From the NCBI GenBank assembly GCA_016744775.1, contig JADGDS010000003.1, positions 186,001 through 250,000 on the forward strand: a DNA stretch of 64,000 bases. Reading direction: 5' to 3'. Of the stretch, positions 8,182 through 18,991 are shown one piece after another. Both the position numbers and the translations under genes were made by a program. Positions within the stretch are counted from its first letter, which is position 1, and every line of letters begins with the position of its first letter. The notes beneath the pieces were generated by a model that saw only the letters and a list, made by a program, of their open reading frames with translations, did not search any database and was not told the DNA's origin. This DNA is from Candidatus Marithrix sp. (GTDB taxonomy: Bacteria; Pseudomonadota; Gammaproteobacteria; Beggiatoales; Beggiatoaceae).

Positions 8182-8820
8182 TCAAGCTTTTGCAATCCGT
8201 GCATCGATCATATTTTTTAATGCAATCAATAAAGCCAAACCAAAAAATGCTCCGGGCGGTAAAATTGCTAATAAAAATCCTTCATAATCTTCAAATACGG
8301 TAATTGTCATCCATTGTGCCGCTTCTCCAAACATTAATTCTACTTGGCTAAATAATGTTCCGTAACCAAATAATTCACGTAAACCGCCTAATAAAACTAA
8401 AACTATAGTAAAACCTAAACCCATCATTAATCCATCTAATAATGCGCGATCCCATGGTTGTTTAGATGCAAAGGCTTCTGCCCTGCCAATAATTGCACAA
8501 TTAGTAACTATTAAGGGTATGAAAATTCCCAAAGTTAAATATAAGTCATAATAAAATGCTTTTATAAACATTTCGATTGCAGTAACAAAGGAAGCTATTA
8601 CTAAGACAAAAACTGGCAAACGGATTTCATTTGTTACAATATTTCTAATTAGAGAAACGCTAACATTGGAAGCCATCAGGACCAAAGTAGTGGCAATACC
8701 TAAACCTAAAGCATTGATTACTGTAGAAGTTACTGCTAATAATGGACATAATCCAAGCAGTTGAACAAAACCCGGATTATTTTTCCATAATCCTTCATAA
8801 ATAATATTTTGATATGTCAT
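8182..8820 (-). CDS. rsxE: Rnf/Rsx electron-transport complex subunit E
   Basis: Integral membrane subunit of the ion-translocating ferredoxin:NAD oxidoreductase (Rnf, also called Rsx), 212 residues, the expected length. Signatures are [17 protein letters not shown] at the start, the helix run from 25 to 195, [37 protein letters not shown] and [14 protein letters not shown]. About six membrane segments are visible. In most gammaproteobacteria this gene ends an rsxABCDGE operon; here no other subunit is next to it and hipA lies upstream in the opposite direction, so the operon is broken up or the others are elsewhere. Confidence 0.92.
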   Translation of the reverse strand: MTYQNIIYEGLWKNNPGFVQLLGLCPLLAVTSTVINALGLGIATTLVLMASNVSVSLIRNIVTNEIRLPVFVLVIASFVTAIEMFIKAFYYDLYLTLGIFIPLIVTNCAIIGRAEAFASKQPWDRALLDGLMMGLGFTIVLVLLGGLRELFGYGTLFSQVELMFGEAAQWMTITVFEDYEGFLLAILPPGAFFGLALLIALKNMIDARIAKA

Positions 8821-8963
8821 AAATTAAAGCTATAGATTTTGTTTGTGATGTAGCCTTGTCTTCTCAAAGGGTACAAGGATTGATATAATTATTATAGCTG
8901 GTTTTTGACCATCATGTCAGCCAACAAAATTTTGAACAAAAAAGCCAGCATCACAATAATATT

Positions 8964-10337
8964 ATGACAACAATTTATATTTATAAAAAAAATGATTTAG
9001 TTGCTTATCTGAATTTTGATGGTAAAGCTTACAGTTTTGTTTATGAAAGCAACTATCTCAATAAAATTGATGCTAAACCAGTTTCACCTAAAATGCCTTT
9101 AACAGATAAAGTTGAATATAGTGAAAAATTATTCAATGTTTTTGAACAGTTAATTCCAGAAGGTAAAGATAGAAAAATCTTGGAAAAAAAGGCAAATTCT
9201 GCTAATGATTTTGATTTATTGCCTTGGTTACAGCATGTTTATGGTGATTTACAGTTTTCCAGAACTAGTTTGCAACTAGATCAGAATCATAATTATACAA
9301 TTGATTATGCTGACATCAAAAATAAAATACTTGGAACCAACAATTTTCCAAATATTTTAGATATGGAAATTAATATTGATGATCAAACATTGTTTCCAGA
9401 ACAAAGTGATATATATGATATAGCCAATAAATTTACTCCTTCAGGCTTATCAGGTTTTCAGCATAAATTATCGGTGGTATTAAATAATAATATTATTAGG
9501 CAACCGCAATCCAATGAATTAACTAATTATTTTATTAAACCTTATAGTCTGCATAAAGCTACTCCAGAATATGAAACTTATTTACCTCATTTAGCGATTA
9601 ATGAACACTTATTTATGACATTTGCTAAAAATGAACTTGGTTTTGACGTGCCTTGGAGTGGCATAGTGAAACGTCAACAAGATAAAGAATATCATTACAT
9701 TGTTAAACGTTTTGATCGTTATCAAGGATATAAATTTTCTCATGATGAATTTGCAACTTTAATGGGGCTTGATAGTGAAACTAAATATCAAACCAGTTCA
9801 GAGAACATGTTTAAACGCATCAAAAAATATTTGAATTTGCCTGAAGAACGATTAATTCTGCTTCAATATTACTTTTATTCTATGTTAATCGTACATGAAG
9901 ATATGCACACCAAAAACCTTTCAGTTAGAACTGAGGGCAAAAACATAAGAATGTCACCACTTTACGATATTGCCACCACTGCAATTTATCAAAACACTTA
10001 TGGATATGAAACTCATTTACCTATTAATGGAAAACGAACTAATATCCGTTTGAAAGATTTTTATGTATTAGTAGATTTATTAAATGTTGATAGAGAAACT
10101 TTTGATGAAGCAGCAGTTGATATACTATGGAAATATACAAATATACTTCCGAAATATTTTGAAAAATTAGCATCCATGTTTCCAGATGCTATGATTTATA
10201 AAAAAAGCAGAATAAAGTTTTATGGTCAAAAAGCTCGAATCACTAAATCAATATCATTAGCTGAAACGATGATAAAACATCATCAAAGCAGAATAAAACA
10301 ACTAGAAAAAAATGGATACTATAAGCAACTTAAATAA
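8964..10337 (+). CDS. HipA-like serine/threonine kinase toxin (orphan)
   Basis: A 457-residue HipA-family protein. The N-terminal subdomain (IYIYKKNDLVAYLNFDGKAY, VFEQLIPEG) and the HipA core are both present: SGFQHKLSVV, YFIKPYS (nucleotide-binding lysine), the catalytic loop HEDMHTKNLSV (HxDxHxKN) and the metal loop MSPLYDIATT. HipA toxins phosphorylate glutamyl-tRNA synthetase or other targets and are usually held in check by a HipB repressor encoded just upstream. The 143 bases upstream hold no HTH ORF, and rsxE is divergent. Its last 26 bases overlap the longest form of the next reading frame. The active-site residues look intact. Confidence 0.85.
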   Translation: MTTIYIYKKNDLVAYLNFDGKAYSFVYESNYLNKIDAKPVSPKMPLTDKVEYSEKLFNVFEQLIPEGKDRKILEKKANSANDFDLLPWLQHVYGDLQFSRTSLQLDQNHNYTIDYADIKNKILGTNNFPNILDMEINIDDQTLFPEQSDIYDIANKFTPSGLSGFQHKLSVVLNNNIIRQPQSNELTNYFIKPYSLHKATPEYETYLPHLAINEHLFMTFAKNELGFDVPWSGIVKRQQDKEYHYIVKRFDRYQGYKFSHDEFATLMGLDSETKYQTSSENMFKRIKKYLNLPEERLILLQYYFYSMLIVHEDMHTKNLSVRTEGKNIRMSPLYDIATTAIYQNTYGYETHLPINGKRTNIRLKDFYVLVDLLNVDRETFDEAAVDILWKYTNILPKYFEKLASMFPDAMIYKKSRIKFYGQKARITKSISLAETMIKHHQSRIKQLEKNGYYKQLK

Positions 10338-10365
10338 TAAAGCCAAACCAAAAAAATTTCAGCCT

Positions 10366-12303
10366 ATGCAAAATTTATGGAATCAAGATCAAGCTAGTAA
10401 ATATAATAATGATGTTTTAGCATTACGTGTTTATACTTCACGATTGCTTGGTCAAGAAGAAAATTTAGTTTTACACGGTGGAGGTAATACTTCAGTAAAA
10501 ACTGAGATTACTAATTTATTTGCTGAACAAGAACAAGTTCTTTATGTAAAAGGTAGTGGCTGGGATTTGGCAACTATTGAAAAAGCCGGATTTGCTCCTG
10601 TAAAACTCAAGGTTTTACAAAAAATGGCTGCTTTAAAAAGCTTAAGCGATTCTGATATGGTAAATAATCAACGTGCCGCTATGCTTGATCCAAATGCACC
10701 AAATCCTTCAGTTGAAGCTATTTTACATGCAATTATTCCATATAAGTATGTTGATCATACTCATGCCGATGCTGTTGTTACTATTACCAATACTCCAAAT
10801 GGTAAGGAGTTAATAGAAACAATTTATGGTAACAAAGTTTTAATTATACCTTATATAATGCCCGGTTTTGTGTTAGCTAAAAAAGTTTATGAACTAACTC
10901 AAAATCTGGATTGGTCTAAATTAGATGGTATGATTTTAATGAATCATGGTGTATTTACTTTTAGTGATGATGCTGAAGAAAGTTATACCAAAATGATTGA
11001 TTTAGTCTCAGACGCAGAAAACTATTTAGCAGATTATCAAGCAAAAATAGTTAAAAACACTAAAAAACCTAACTTATTAGAATTAGCCACAATTAGAAAA
11101 AAAATTGCTAGCATTCAAGGTAATGCAGTAATTGCCAAATGGGATTCAGTAAACTTTACTAATTTCTCCGCTAAGTATGCTCCTTTAACTCCTGATCATG
11201 TAATTCGCACTAAAAAAACTCCTGTTATTCTAAATAAAGAAATTGATGATAGCATTGATAATTATGTCAAAGATTATCAGGCTTATTTTGCTCGCAATGA
11301 TAATGGCAAATTAACTTGTTTAAATCCTGCACCTTGTTGGGCAGTATGGCAACAATATGGTTGTATTAGTTTTGGTAAAACTGTAAAAGAAGCTAATATA
11401 GTCGCTGATATTAAAGCTCATACTATCAACGCCATACAAATAGCCGAAAATTTGAATAATTGGCAAGCTTTACCAGAAAAAGATATTTTTGAAATGGAAT
11501 ATTGGGAACTTGAACAAGCTAAATTAAAGAAAAATAAAGCCAGTTTACCGTTACAAGGAAAAATTGCCCTAGTCACAGGAGCTGCCAGCGGTATTGGATA
11601 TGCTTGTGTTAAAGAACTATTAGCACAAGGTGCAGTAGTTGCAGCCTTAGATTTAAATTCAGAAATTACTGACTTATTTCAAACAAATAGTGTGTTAGGC
11701 TTAGTTTGTGATGTTACTGATGAGCAACAATTAAAAAATGCAGTTGATAATACTGTTGCTAAATTTGGCGGTTTAGATATTTTAATATCTAATGCTGGAG
11801 CTTTTTTTGCCAGTGAAACCATAGAAAATATGTCAGCAAAAAATTGGAATACCAGTTTAAATATTAACCTAACCAGTCATCAACGATTATTACAAATCTG
11901 TACCCCTTATTTAAGCTTAGGTATTGAACCGGCAGTGGTTATGATAGCATCTAAAAATGTACCCGCACCGGGACCCGGAGCAGGAGCATATTCTGTTGCC
12001 AAAGCTGGACAAACACAACTTGCACGAGTTGCAGCTTTAGAATTAGCTCCTAAAGGCATTCGTGTAAATACCATTCATCCAAATGCTGTATTTGACACTG
12101 CTTTATGGACTGATGATATTTTATCCAAACGCGCCAAACATTACGGCATCAGCGTAGAAGAATATAAACAAAATAACTTATTAAAAGTAGAAGTAAAATC
12201 TAAAGATGTAGCCTTATTAGCTTGTAGTATGGCTGGAGAAGTATTTTCTAAAACTACCGGAGCTCAAGTTGCTATAGATGGTGGTAATGAGCGAGTGATT
12301 TAA
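10366..12303 (+). CDS. bifunctional class II aldolase / short-chain dehydrogenase
   Basis: Fusion of an N-terminal class II aldolase/adducin domain (about residues 20-390) and a C-terminal SDR domain (about 395-645). The aldolase part shows LVLHGGGNTSVK, the zinc-binding HTHADAV and NHGVFTF. The SDR part shows LVTGAASGIGYA (NAD-binding), ISNAGAF, and the catalytic YSVAK. Proteins of this architecture are commonly annotated as rhamnulose-1-phosphate aldolase/lactaldehyde dehydrogenase, but the substrate in this setting is unknown. The longest frame starts at 10312 inside hipA; MQNLWNQDQASKYNN at 10366 fits the family N-terminus better, although neither start has a strong ribosome site. Confidence 0.85.
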   Translation: MQNLWNQDQASKYNNDVLALRVYTSRLLGQEENLVLHGGGNTSVKTEITNLFAEQEQVLYVKGSGWDLATIEKAGFAPVKLKVLQKMAALKSLSDSDMVNNQRAAMLDPNAPNPSVEAILHAIIPYKYVDHTHADAVVTITNTPNGKELIETIYGNKVLIIPYIMPGFVLAKKVYELTQNLDWSKLDGMILMNHGVFTFSDDAEESYTKMIDLVSDAENYLADYQAKIVKNTKKPNLLELATIRKKIASIQGNAVIAKWDSVNFTNFSAKYAPLTPDHVIRTKKTPVILNKEIDDSIDNYVKDYQAYFARNDNGKLTCLNPAPCWAVWQQYGCISFGKTVKEANIVADIKAHTINAIQIAENLNNWQALPEKDIFEMEYWELEQAKLKKNKASLPLQGKIALVTGAASGIGYACVKELLAQGAVVAALDLNSEITDLFQTNSVLGLVCDVTDEQQLKNAVDNTVAKFGGLDILISNAGAFFASETIENMSAKNWNTSLNINLTSHQRLLQICTPYLSLGIEPAVVMIASKNVPAPGPGAGAYSVAKAGQTQLARVAALELAPKGIRVNTIHPNAVFDTALWTDDILSKRAKHYGISVEEYKQNNLLKVEVKSKDVALLACSMAGEVFSKTTGAQVAIDGGNERVI

Positions 12304-12454
12304 TCTTTTAGACAAACCTGTCAGGTTTAACTCTGCTATGAAAAAATCAAAAGGAGTAGCCTTAATTACAGCACAGTAGATACTGCAATTCAGTTAAGCA
12401 TATAATATTGATTATATGTAATAATTTTGCTGTTGTTGTTTAAAAAAAATTTTT

Positions 12455-15400
12455 TTAGCTTGGCGGCTCTACCACAACTTCAAAACACTGTTTTTCCATC
12501 ACCCATAAAGACATAGCCTCAATTGCAGATTCCTTTTCCGGCGACAATATGCCATACAAACAATATTGACCTTTAGCCAAGGAATTAGGCAAGTTCAAAG
12601 ACAATAAATTAACTGGACTGTTTTGTATCCGTTGCCCACGCCATTTGGTAGTTTGATTTAATTCTGCCAGTTTATTAGTATTTTTGAGTGTCATAAATTG
12701 TCCATCTGGCAAGACTAGTGCTGCATATAAATCATAACCCCAAGCTAAATTTTCAATCAATTCGGCTTTAAATTCCTGACCGGGCTTCATGCTATTGGTG
12801 TTCAGTACCAGTTGCACTGTGGCTTTTTGCGGAGCATCGACACCGCCAGTCACACTTATGTTCACTGATTTATCGCTGCTGGCGATATTGCCCTCATTGT
12901 CTTCAGCATAAAAAGTGATTTCGTAATCGCCATTGTAGATGGCATCACCCCAACTAGCTTGCCAAACGTTTTCTGTTTTGGTGGGAGATAAGAATAAACG
13001 CGGGAAAGCTAAAATGGGTGTACCATTAGTGTCTAAGACAAAGTCCATTCTTGGTGGTCTTATTACCGCCCAGACTTGTTTAACTTGGCCTACCACCGTA
13101 CTCGCTTTCGCTTTGAGGATAATAGTTTTACCTGCAACTAAGCTGGTTGAAGTGGTGATACTGTCAACAGCTAAAGTGATGTCACCAGTCTTAAAGTTAC
13201 CATTGACATAGATTTGTTTCAGCCATTGTCCATCGTCTTTAGTAAAACTACCATCCGCGTTATCATCAAATTGTGGGGTTTGGAGAGTGCTGCCAATGCT
13301 TCCGCCAACTTTGGCTTGAACATCTTTTCCCCGCATTTTTTGTTGTTCATGATTTGCAATCTCAAAGGCTTCAAATAAATTCATACCTTTCAATATGTTA
13401 TTTGCTAAAAACCTAGTAAAGCCTTGTTTTCCAACAAAGTAGGCTTTTTCATCTGCCTTGGCACTGCTGATAATGGCGCGATTGGGGACTGCTAGGTGCT
13501 TGATAAATGCACCAGAGTGACAAGCTTCAATCACTAAAACTAGTTTATTGCTTGTAGTATTTTGGTAATCATCTAGGATGGCTTTGAATTCACTAGCTTT
13601 GATATGTGTATTTTTGCCAAGTTGCAGTTTGTCTGGACCACCATGGTCAATGAAAAATAAATACAGAGGTTGATCAAGTTTGCCGCGTTTTTTTGCCCAT
13701 GCTAAGGCTAGACGCACATCTTCAACCATTAAATCACGATTTTCTTTAGGTGTGCGTGTAACAGAATCATTAAAACCATCACCATTAAAATCCGCCCAAG
13801 ATTTAGGAGACAAATAGTAGATTTCGGATTTATCAAAGCCTCTTTTATAGAATAGCTTATAAATATGGTTAGATATGGCTTCTGTAGTATCCCAAAGTGA
13901 ATTAGTACTTTGCGCCCCACCACCAGCAATGATGATTGCAGCGCGTTTTTGGAAGCGGAGATTTTCATTGCCGGTCTTTGTTATGATGGTTTCAAGTGTG
14001 CCAAAGCTTAGGTGGCTTAAACCGTAGCCGCCTATCCATAAGCCATGACTACCATCTTTTATCAAAGCATAAACACGATTGTCTGGTAGTGTAGAATTAT
14101 CCTGATTAAATACTGTCCAACCACCATTGCTATTCAAACGCGCCAAACCAAAACCTTCAACACCTGCAACCCATATTCCATCACTGCCATCATTCATAAT
14201 GATGTAAATCTCATTGCTTGGCAAACCTGAATTATCCTTGTTAAAAACTTTCCAGTTGCTACTGAATAAGTGAGCTAAACCTCCCATTGTACCTATCCAT
14301 AATCCACCCTTTCCATCCTTGGTAAGCGCGGTGACATAGTTATTTGGCAACATTGAGTTAGTGGTGTTAAAAACTGTTCCTTTACCATTGTTATTAAGAT
14401 GAACCAAACCACCACCCATTGTTGCTACCCACAATCCATTGTTACCATCTTCAACAAACGCATTGACACTATTGACAGGTAAGTCTGAGTTAGTCGAGTC
14501 AAAGATTTTCCATTTGCCGCTGCTATCCAGATGGGCTAAACCTTTTGTTCCTATCCATACTCCACCTTGGTTGTCACTCATAAGGTAAGTGATAAAGTTA
14601 TCCGGCAAATCGGAATTTTTAGTGTTAAAAGTCTTCCAAGTTTTTTTATCAGCACTCAAATGAGCTAAACCACCATTAGTACCTATCCAAAGCCCATCCT
14701 TACTATCGCTGAGGACAGAAAAAACGGAATTATCAGGTAAATCCGAGTTATCTATGTTGAAAATTGTCCATTTTTTATTACTATCCAAGTGGACAAGTCC
14801 AGCTTTAGTTCCAAACCACAATCCATTCTTATCACTAGCAAAGGCTAATATCCAATTACTTGGTAAACGGGCATTGCTATCGGTATTAAAAAGTGTCCAT
14901 TCGTGATAGCGATTCAAATGAGCTAAACCTCCACCCCACGTTCCTATCCAAATTCCCCCCTTGCCATCGTTACGTAGAGTGAAAACCTTATCAGATGGTA
15001 ATTTTGAATTTTTATGATTGAAAATAGTCATTTTACCGTTACCATGAATATGGGCTAAACCAGCACCAGTACCTAACCATAAATCACCCTCATCATCACT
15101 TATTACAGTATAAATAAAATTACTTTCTAAAGGAGAATTATTAGTGTTGATAGTTGCTCTAGATGCAGTAAATTTTCCATCCTTCATGGTCAAAGCTATA
15201 TTTACTATACCTCCCCTAGTTCCCAACACTAAACCAACCAGATCACCCTTATTATTACTTACGCTGGTAATAAAATAGACAAACATCTCTGCGGTCGAAT
15301 CTGCCTCAAAAGTTGACCAAGTATTACCATCAGGGTGTAGATAAACGAGTCCACCGCCCAAAGTGCCTATCCATAAACCACCCATGATATCTTTCATAAG

Positions 15401-16183
15401 CGCACTAATGTTATTGTGAGGCACTGAAGACGTGGACGTTGTAAAAACAGTCCATTTTTTGTTGTTGCTTATATGCGCTAAACCACCAACAGTTCCCACC
15501 CAGATACCACCATTACCATCGTTGATAAGGGAATTAATACCATTATTTGGTAAACTTGAATTAGTCGTGTTAAAAACTTTCAAGTTATCGTTGTTGGTCA
15601 AATGAACAAGTCCATTGTATGTCCCTATCCATAATCCGTTATTACCGTCAGTAGCAAGCGCATCAGTGTAGTTATGAGGCAAACCTTCTTTATTGGTCAA
15701 CAAGCTTTTGATTTGACCAGTTTTAGTGTCACGTTGTTCCAAACCACCATTAGTGGCAACCCATAATTTGTCTCCATCTTCAGACAAAACAATGGCATGA
15801 ATTTCGTTTCGGTTAGTAAATATTTCCCAGACACTATTTTTAAATTTGGCCATGTCCTGTGTAGATAACACCATAATTTTAACTAATCCTACATTACCAG
15901 CATTATCTAAGACACTCACGATATCCGTGCCTACTTGCTTAGGTGCCCAGTAAATTACTTGTGTTCCTGTTCCATCAATGTGTCCCTTGATAGCCTTCCA
16001 TGCCACTGTTCCAATCGCGCCAGACACTGATAAACTTATATGTCCATCTACTTCAACTACAGGTGCGGGTGGATCAATTTTCAATTCAGCCGCTTGCACC
16101 ACGGTAAGGTTAAAAAACAGTAGCCAGAAGAGTGTAAATAACACTCTATTTTTAGAGATTAGTATAATAAATTGAATTGTCAT
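12455..16183 (-). CDS. secreted propeller-repeat protein with caspase/legumain-like peptidase domain (paralogue A)
   Basis: A 1242-residue exported protein. A signal peptide ends near VVQAA. Next comes an Ig-like domain (EVDGHISLSVSG...), then about 14 repeats of ~43 residues with the consensus LWIGTxGGLAHL and FNTxNSxLPxNxI (two-component-regulator-propeller type). A clan CD cysteine peptidase domain follows at about 745-930 with His847 in FFIDHGG and Cys888 in VIEACHSG. The end has an Ig-like segment (YNGDYEITFYAEDNEGN) and a domain ending EYCLYGILSPEKE-like (QYCLYGILSPEKES). An embedded DFNGDGFND could bind calcium. Paralogues lie at 31561 and 40635. It is the last gene of a minus-strand run of secreted peptidases. 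Substrate and role are unknown. Confidence 0.87.
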   Translation of the reverse strand: MTIQFIILISKNRVLFTLFWLLFFNLTVVQAAELKIDPPAPVVEVDGHISLSVSGAIGTVAWKAIKGHIDGTGTQVIYWAPKQVGTDIVSVLDNAGNVGLVKIMVLSTQDMAKFKNSVWEIFTNRNEIHAIVLSEDGDKLWVATNGGLEQRDTKTGQIKSLLTNKEGLPHNYTDALATDGNNGLWIGTYNGLVHLTNNDNLKVFNTTNSSLPNNGINSLINDGNGGIWVGTVGGLAHISNNKKWTVFTTSTSSVPHNNISALMKDIMGGLWIGTLGGGLVYLHPDGNTWSTFEADSTAEMFVYFITSVSNNKGDLVGLVLGTRGGIVNIALTMKDGKFTASRATINTNNSPLESNFIYTVISDDEGDLWLGTGAGLAHIHGNGKMTIFNHKNSKLPSDKVFTLRNDGKGGIWIGTWGGGLAHLNRYHEWTLFNTDSNARLPSNWILAFASDKNGLWFGTKAGLVHLDSNKKWTIFNIDNSDLPDNSVFSVLSDSKDGLWIGTNGGLAHLSADKKTWKTFNTKNSDLPDNFITYLMSDNQGGVWIGTKGLAHLDSSGKWKIFDSTNSDLPVNSVNAFVEDGNNGLWVATMGGGLVHLNNNGKGTVFNTTNSMLPNNYVTALTKDGKGGLWIGTMGGLAHLFSSNWKVFNKDNSGLPSNEIYIIMNDGSDGIWVAGVEGFGLARLNSNGGWTVFNQDNSTLPDNRVYALIKDGSHGLWIGGYGLSHLSFGTLETIITKTGNENLRFQKRAAIIIAGGGAQSTNSLWDTTEAISNHIYKLFYKRGFDKSEIYYLSPKSWADFNGDGFNDSVTRTPKENRDLMVEDVRLALAWAKKRGKLDQPLYLFFIDHGGPDKLQLGKNTHIKASEFKAILDDYQNTTSNKLVLVIEACHSGAFIKHLAVPNRAIISSAKADEKAYFVGKQGFTRFLANNILKGMNLFEAFEIANHEQQKMRGKDVQAKVGGSIGSTLQTPQFDDNADGSFTKDDGQWLKQIYVNGNFKTGDITLAVDSITTSTSLVAGKTIILKAKASTVVGQVKQVWAVIRPPRMDFVLDTNGTPILAFPRLFLSPTKTENVWQASWGDAIYNGDYEITFYAEDNEGNIASSDKSVNISVTGGVDAPQKATVQLVLNTNSMKPGQEFKAELIENLAWGYDLYAALVLPDGQFMTLKNTNKLAELNQTTKWRGQRIQNSPVNLLSLNLPNSLAKGQYCLYGILSPEKESAIEAMSLWVMEKQCFEVVVEPPS

Positions 16184-16247
16184 ATCTTTTATCCTTTATA
16201 TTAGGAGTTAGTACCAAGAATTAAGAAATCAACGACTTTTTAAAACA

Positions 16248-16620
16248 TTAAAAAACTTCAAAACACTGTTTTTCCATTACCCACAAAGACGCAGTGTCAA
16301 GCACAGATTCCTTTTCCGGCGACAATATGCCATACAGACAATATTGACCTTTAGCCAAGGAATTCGGCAAGTTCAAAGAGAATAAATTAACTGGACTATT
16401 TTGTATCCGTTGCCCATGCCACTTGGTAATTTGGTTTAATCCAACCAGTTTATTAGTATTTTATCTCTCAAAATAGGCTAGTCCATTACCAGTGCTACTG
16501 ATAATGGCGCGATTAGGTGCTATAAGTTTTTGAAGTAAAACACCAGAATAACAAGCATCTATAACCAACACCAATTCATTACCGGTTTCTTATTAATAGT
16601 CGTCTAAGAACTCAGGTAAC
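16248..16620 (-). pseudogene. fragment of a fourth propeller-caspase paralogue
   Basis: Two blocks in frame on the minus strand: an active-site block reading ELVLVIDACYSGVLLQKL and SSTGNGLAYF, followed after a large deletion by the last ~70 residues (NTNKLVGLNQITKWHGQ ... QYCLYGILSPEKESVL ... EKQCFEVF). The C-terminal block is closest to paralogue A, but the active-site block (DACYSG, SSTGNGLAYF) is more like paralogue B. It lies immediately upstream of paralogue A. No start codon or signal peptide. The remaining bases to 16700 show nothing else. Confidence 0.8.
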
Positions 16621-16700
16621 TACTTAGTCAAATATTGAAGATAATACCTGTACATAATTACCTAGTATGGAAAAAAGACAAGGTAATTATGTAGCATTGC

Positions 16701-18968
16701 TCAATTTTTCAAAATAACCCCAGCCTTAAAACCAAGTCTTTTACAACCTGGATCTTCTTCTCCGGGTTTACAAACACAATCGCCGCTGTCACATAATTTT
16801 TCAAATTTCGACTGTTGATTATTACTATAATAAGCTACTGAAATAGCCCCTTTTAATGTATCACAAGTTTGTTTTAAAAAAACTTGTTCAGGATCTGTTA
16901 CAACTACTGTATTAGCTTGTTTTTGTTCTAGTTGTGTATTATTATTTAAATGTAAAGTAATTGGAGTTATACGATCTTCAACAGATAACACATCATCGCG
17001 CCCCCAAATCCCTTGAATTTGTGGTACTACGCCGCAACTTGACCATGTTGTGCCACTATTACAAAAAGATAAAATCGCAGGTGAATCATTTAATTTTATA
17101 TCTGCCAGCATTTGATTTTCATCAGCTTCAGTTACAGTAATATTTTCACAATTAGCTTCATTTACGCAAATTTGATATTGACAAGCTTTACTACCATCTG
17201 CACTAAGTTCTAAATCAGTAGTTAAGGGTTTATATGTATAGAAAGATTTATCAATTCGATAAATATCCATTATATTTTGATTAAGCATTTGTCCAAAATA
17301 AGCTTCAATACCCAAAATATCACTTGCTGATAATTCCAGCCATTGAGCAAAGGCACAAACAATTCCTTGTGGGCAGACTAATGTTCCATCAGGAGTAAAT
17401 TTATCTGTTTTTCGACGTTGATTATAAAATTCTAAGCCTTCCTTCAGTAAAGTATAAGCTTCTGGTAGGCTAGCTAAATAAGATTTTTCACTACCAATAT
17501 CTAAACTGACGCGCCCAGCATTAGAATCAATTTTAGCAATATTGCCCTCATAATCAACCACCATGTTATCAATAATGCCAAGTAACTGATCAGTATATTG
17601 TTTAAATTTAGGAAAATCTGGACCAATTGTTTTTAGAACACTATATAAATCAATCCTAATATAATTGTTATCTAGGGAACGTAATCTACCAGCTTGTTTT
17701 AAAGGATAACCCGGAGCGCGAATAATACCGCGACTTAGATTCTGATAATTTAAAAAACTTTGTTGTTTTAGAATTGCCTTAAATTCAAGCGCAAAATTTT
17801 TAAAAGTATCACTAAATGAATTTACATGACTTAAATCAAATACACTATAAGTAATACGGTTTTTATCAAAAGTATTTTTATTCTTAGTATGTTCAATATA
17901 ACCAGTTTTAACGATTTTACCAAAATTTACACCATCAGCAGGTGGAGATGCAGTGATATTGTTCATAAGATGAGCATAATCAATACCATGCCCGGGTTCA
18001 AGATCAGCAGAACCAGACATAGTTTTAGCAACAGCGGCTGTCACTTCAGCTACTTCAATTGAAGCCATTAAACAGGCATCATAAACCACAATCTCAAGTT
18101 GTTTAGCAATTTTACTACGTATATCTTTATAAGCTGTATGCAGCTCAGCTAAGCTCATTACCTTATCACTACCAGCTTTAGAAATATCATAACCATAACC
18201 TTGTGAACCAACACCATGATCCCAAAGTATTAGTGCATAATTTTCAGCCGGAAAATTGCTATGACTCCAAACAACAAAATCGCTAATGCTTTTAGCAGTA
18301 GCCATATTCTGAACGCCTAAATCTTCTACAACATTATATTCGCCCTTCTGAACGACAGAACGTTTAACAGTTTTCCAACCTTCACGAATTGAACCACCAG
18401 TAGAAACAACTAAATTAACATTATCAGTATTCTGACTACCAGCTAACATTTCCAAAATATCCTGACTAGCCCAACGCCCCTTTTTATCACCGGTTTTTTT
18501 ATCAACTCTTAATCTTCTAAGTTCAAGATCAGAACCAATCATATAAACCATAACAGTCCATTTTTTTTGAGGCTGAGGTAATTGCATTAAACCATTAAAT
18601 ATTTTTGCATATTGAGATTTTTTAACAATATCATCTATAGAAGAACCAACACCAGCATAAACAGCAATATCCTTCAGAGCAGCTTTAGAAATAGGATCAA
18701 AACAGATAGGTTTATCAAGAAATTTAGCTTTATTGCTAAAAATAGGAGGAGTATTATTAAAAGGTTTAAGTTGTTTATTTTGATCAATAACAAATAACTG
18801 TTTATTAATATCAACAACTAAATAAGTATCCGCATTGAGAGGATAATCAGAATAAAAACAAAATTTAACTTTATCATTAACTGGAGTTATATCTATTGAC
18901 AGTAGATCATAAACAGCAAGTAGTTTTATGGGGAATAGAAATAATAGGATAAATATTTTAATTTTCAT
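16701..18968 (-). CDS. secreted clostripain-family (C11) cysteine peptidase
   Basis: A 755-residue exported protein from the ATG at 18968 (AAGG eight bases upstream); an upstream in-frame ATG at 19004 falls inside a palindromic repeat and is rejected. A signal peptide (MKIKIFILLFLFPIKLLA) is followed by a ~130-residue N-terminal region. The C11 core begins at KKWTVMVYMIGSDLE, with the catalytic pair in ALILWDHGVGS (His251) and VVYDACLMAS (Cys299). The C-terminal ~250 residues are cysteine-rich (CQYQICVNEANCEN, CDSGDCVCKPGEEDPGC) and of unknown use. C11 enzymes often mature by self-cleavage and prefer arginine. It lies between paralogue A and a papain-like enzyme, all on the same strand. Confidence 0.88.
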   Translation of the reverse strand: MKIKIFILLFLFPIKLLAVYDLLSIDITPVNDKVKFCFYSDYPLNADTYLVVDINKQLFVIDQNKQLKPFNNTPPIFSNKAKFLDKPICFDPISKAALKDIAVYAGVGSSIDDIVKKSQYAKIFNGLMQLPQPQKKWTVMVYMIGSDLELRRLRVDKKTGDKKGRWASQDILEMLAGSQNTDNVNLVVSTGGSIREGWKTVKRSVVQKGEYNVVEDLGVQNMATAKSISDFVVWSHSNFPAENYALILWDHGVGSQGYGYDISKAGSDKVMSLAELHTAYKDIRSKIAKQLEIVVYDACLMASIEVAEVTAAVAKTMSGSADLEPGHGIDYAHLMNNITASPPADGVNFGKIVKTGYIEHTKNKNTFDKNRITYSVFDLSHVNSFSDTFKNFALEFKAILKQQSFLNYQNLSRGIIRAPGYPLKQAGRLRSLDNNYIRIDLYSVLKTIGPDFPKFKQYTDQLLGIIDNMVVDYEGNIAKIDSNAGRVSLDIGSEKSYLASLPEAYTLLKEGLEFYNQRRKTDKFTPDGTLVCPQGIVCAFAQWLELSASDILGIEAYFGQMLNQNIMDIYRIDKSFYTYKPLTTDLELSADGSKACQYQICVNEANCENITVTEADENQMLADIKLNDSPAILSFCNSGTTWSSCGVVPQIQGIWGRDDVLSVEDRITPITLHLNNNTQLEQKQANTVVVTDPEQVFLKQTCDTLKGAISVAYYSNNQQSKFEKLCDSGDCVCKPGEEDPGCKRLGFKAGVILKN

Positions 18969-18991
18969 TTTATTTACCTTTTGTCTCGTTC

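Noticed and set aside
12341..12382. MKKSKGVALITAQ, similar to the start of type II secretion GspK
   Set aside because: Thirteen codons and a stop, with nothing recognisable after it; the match could be chance.
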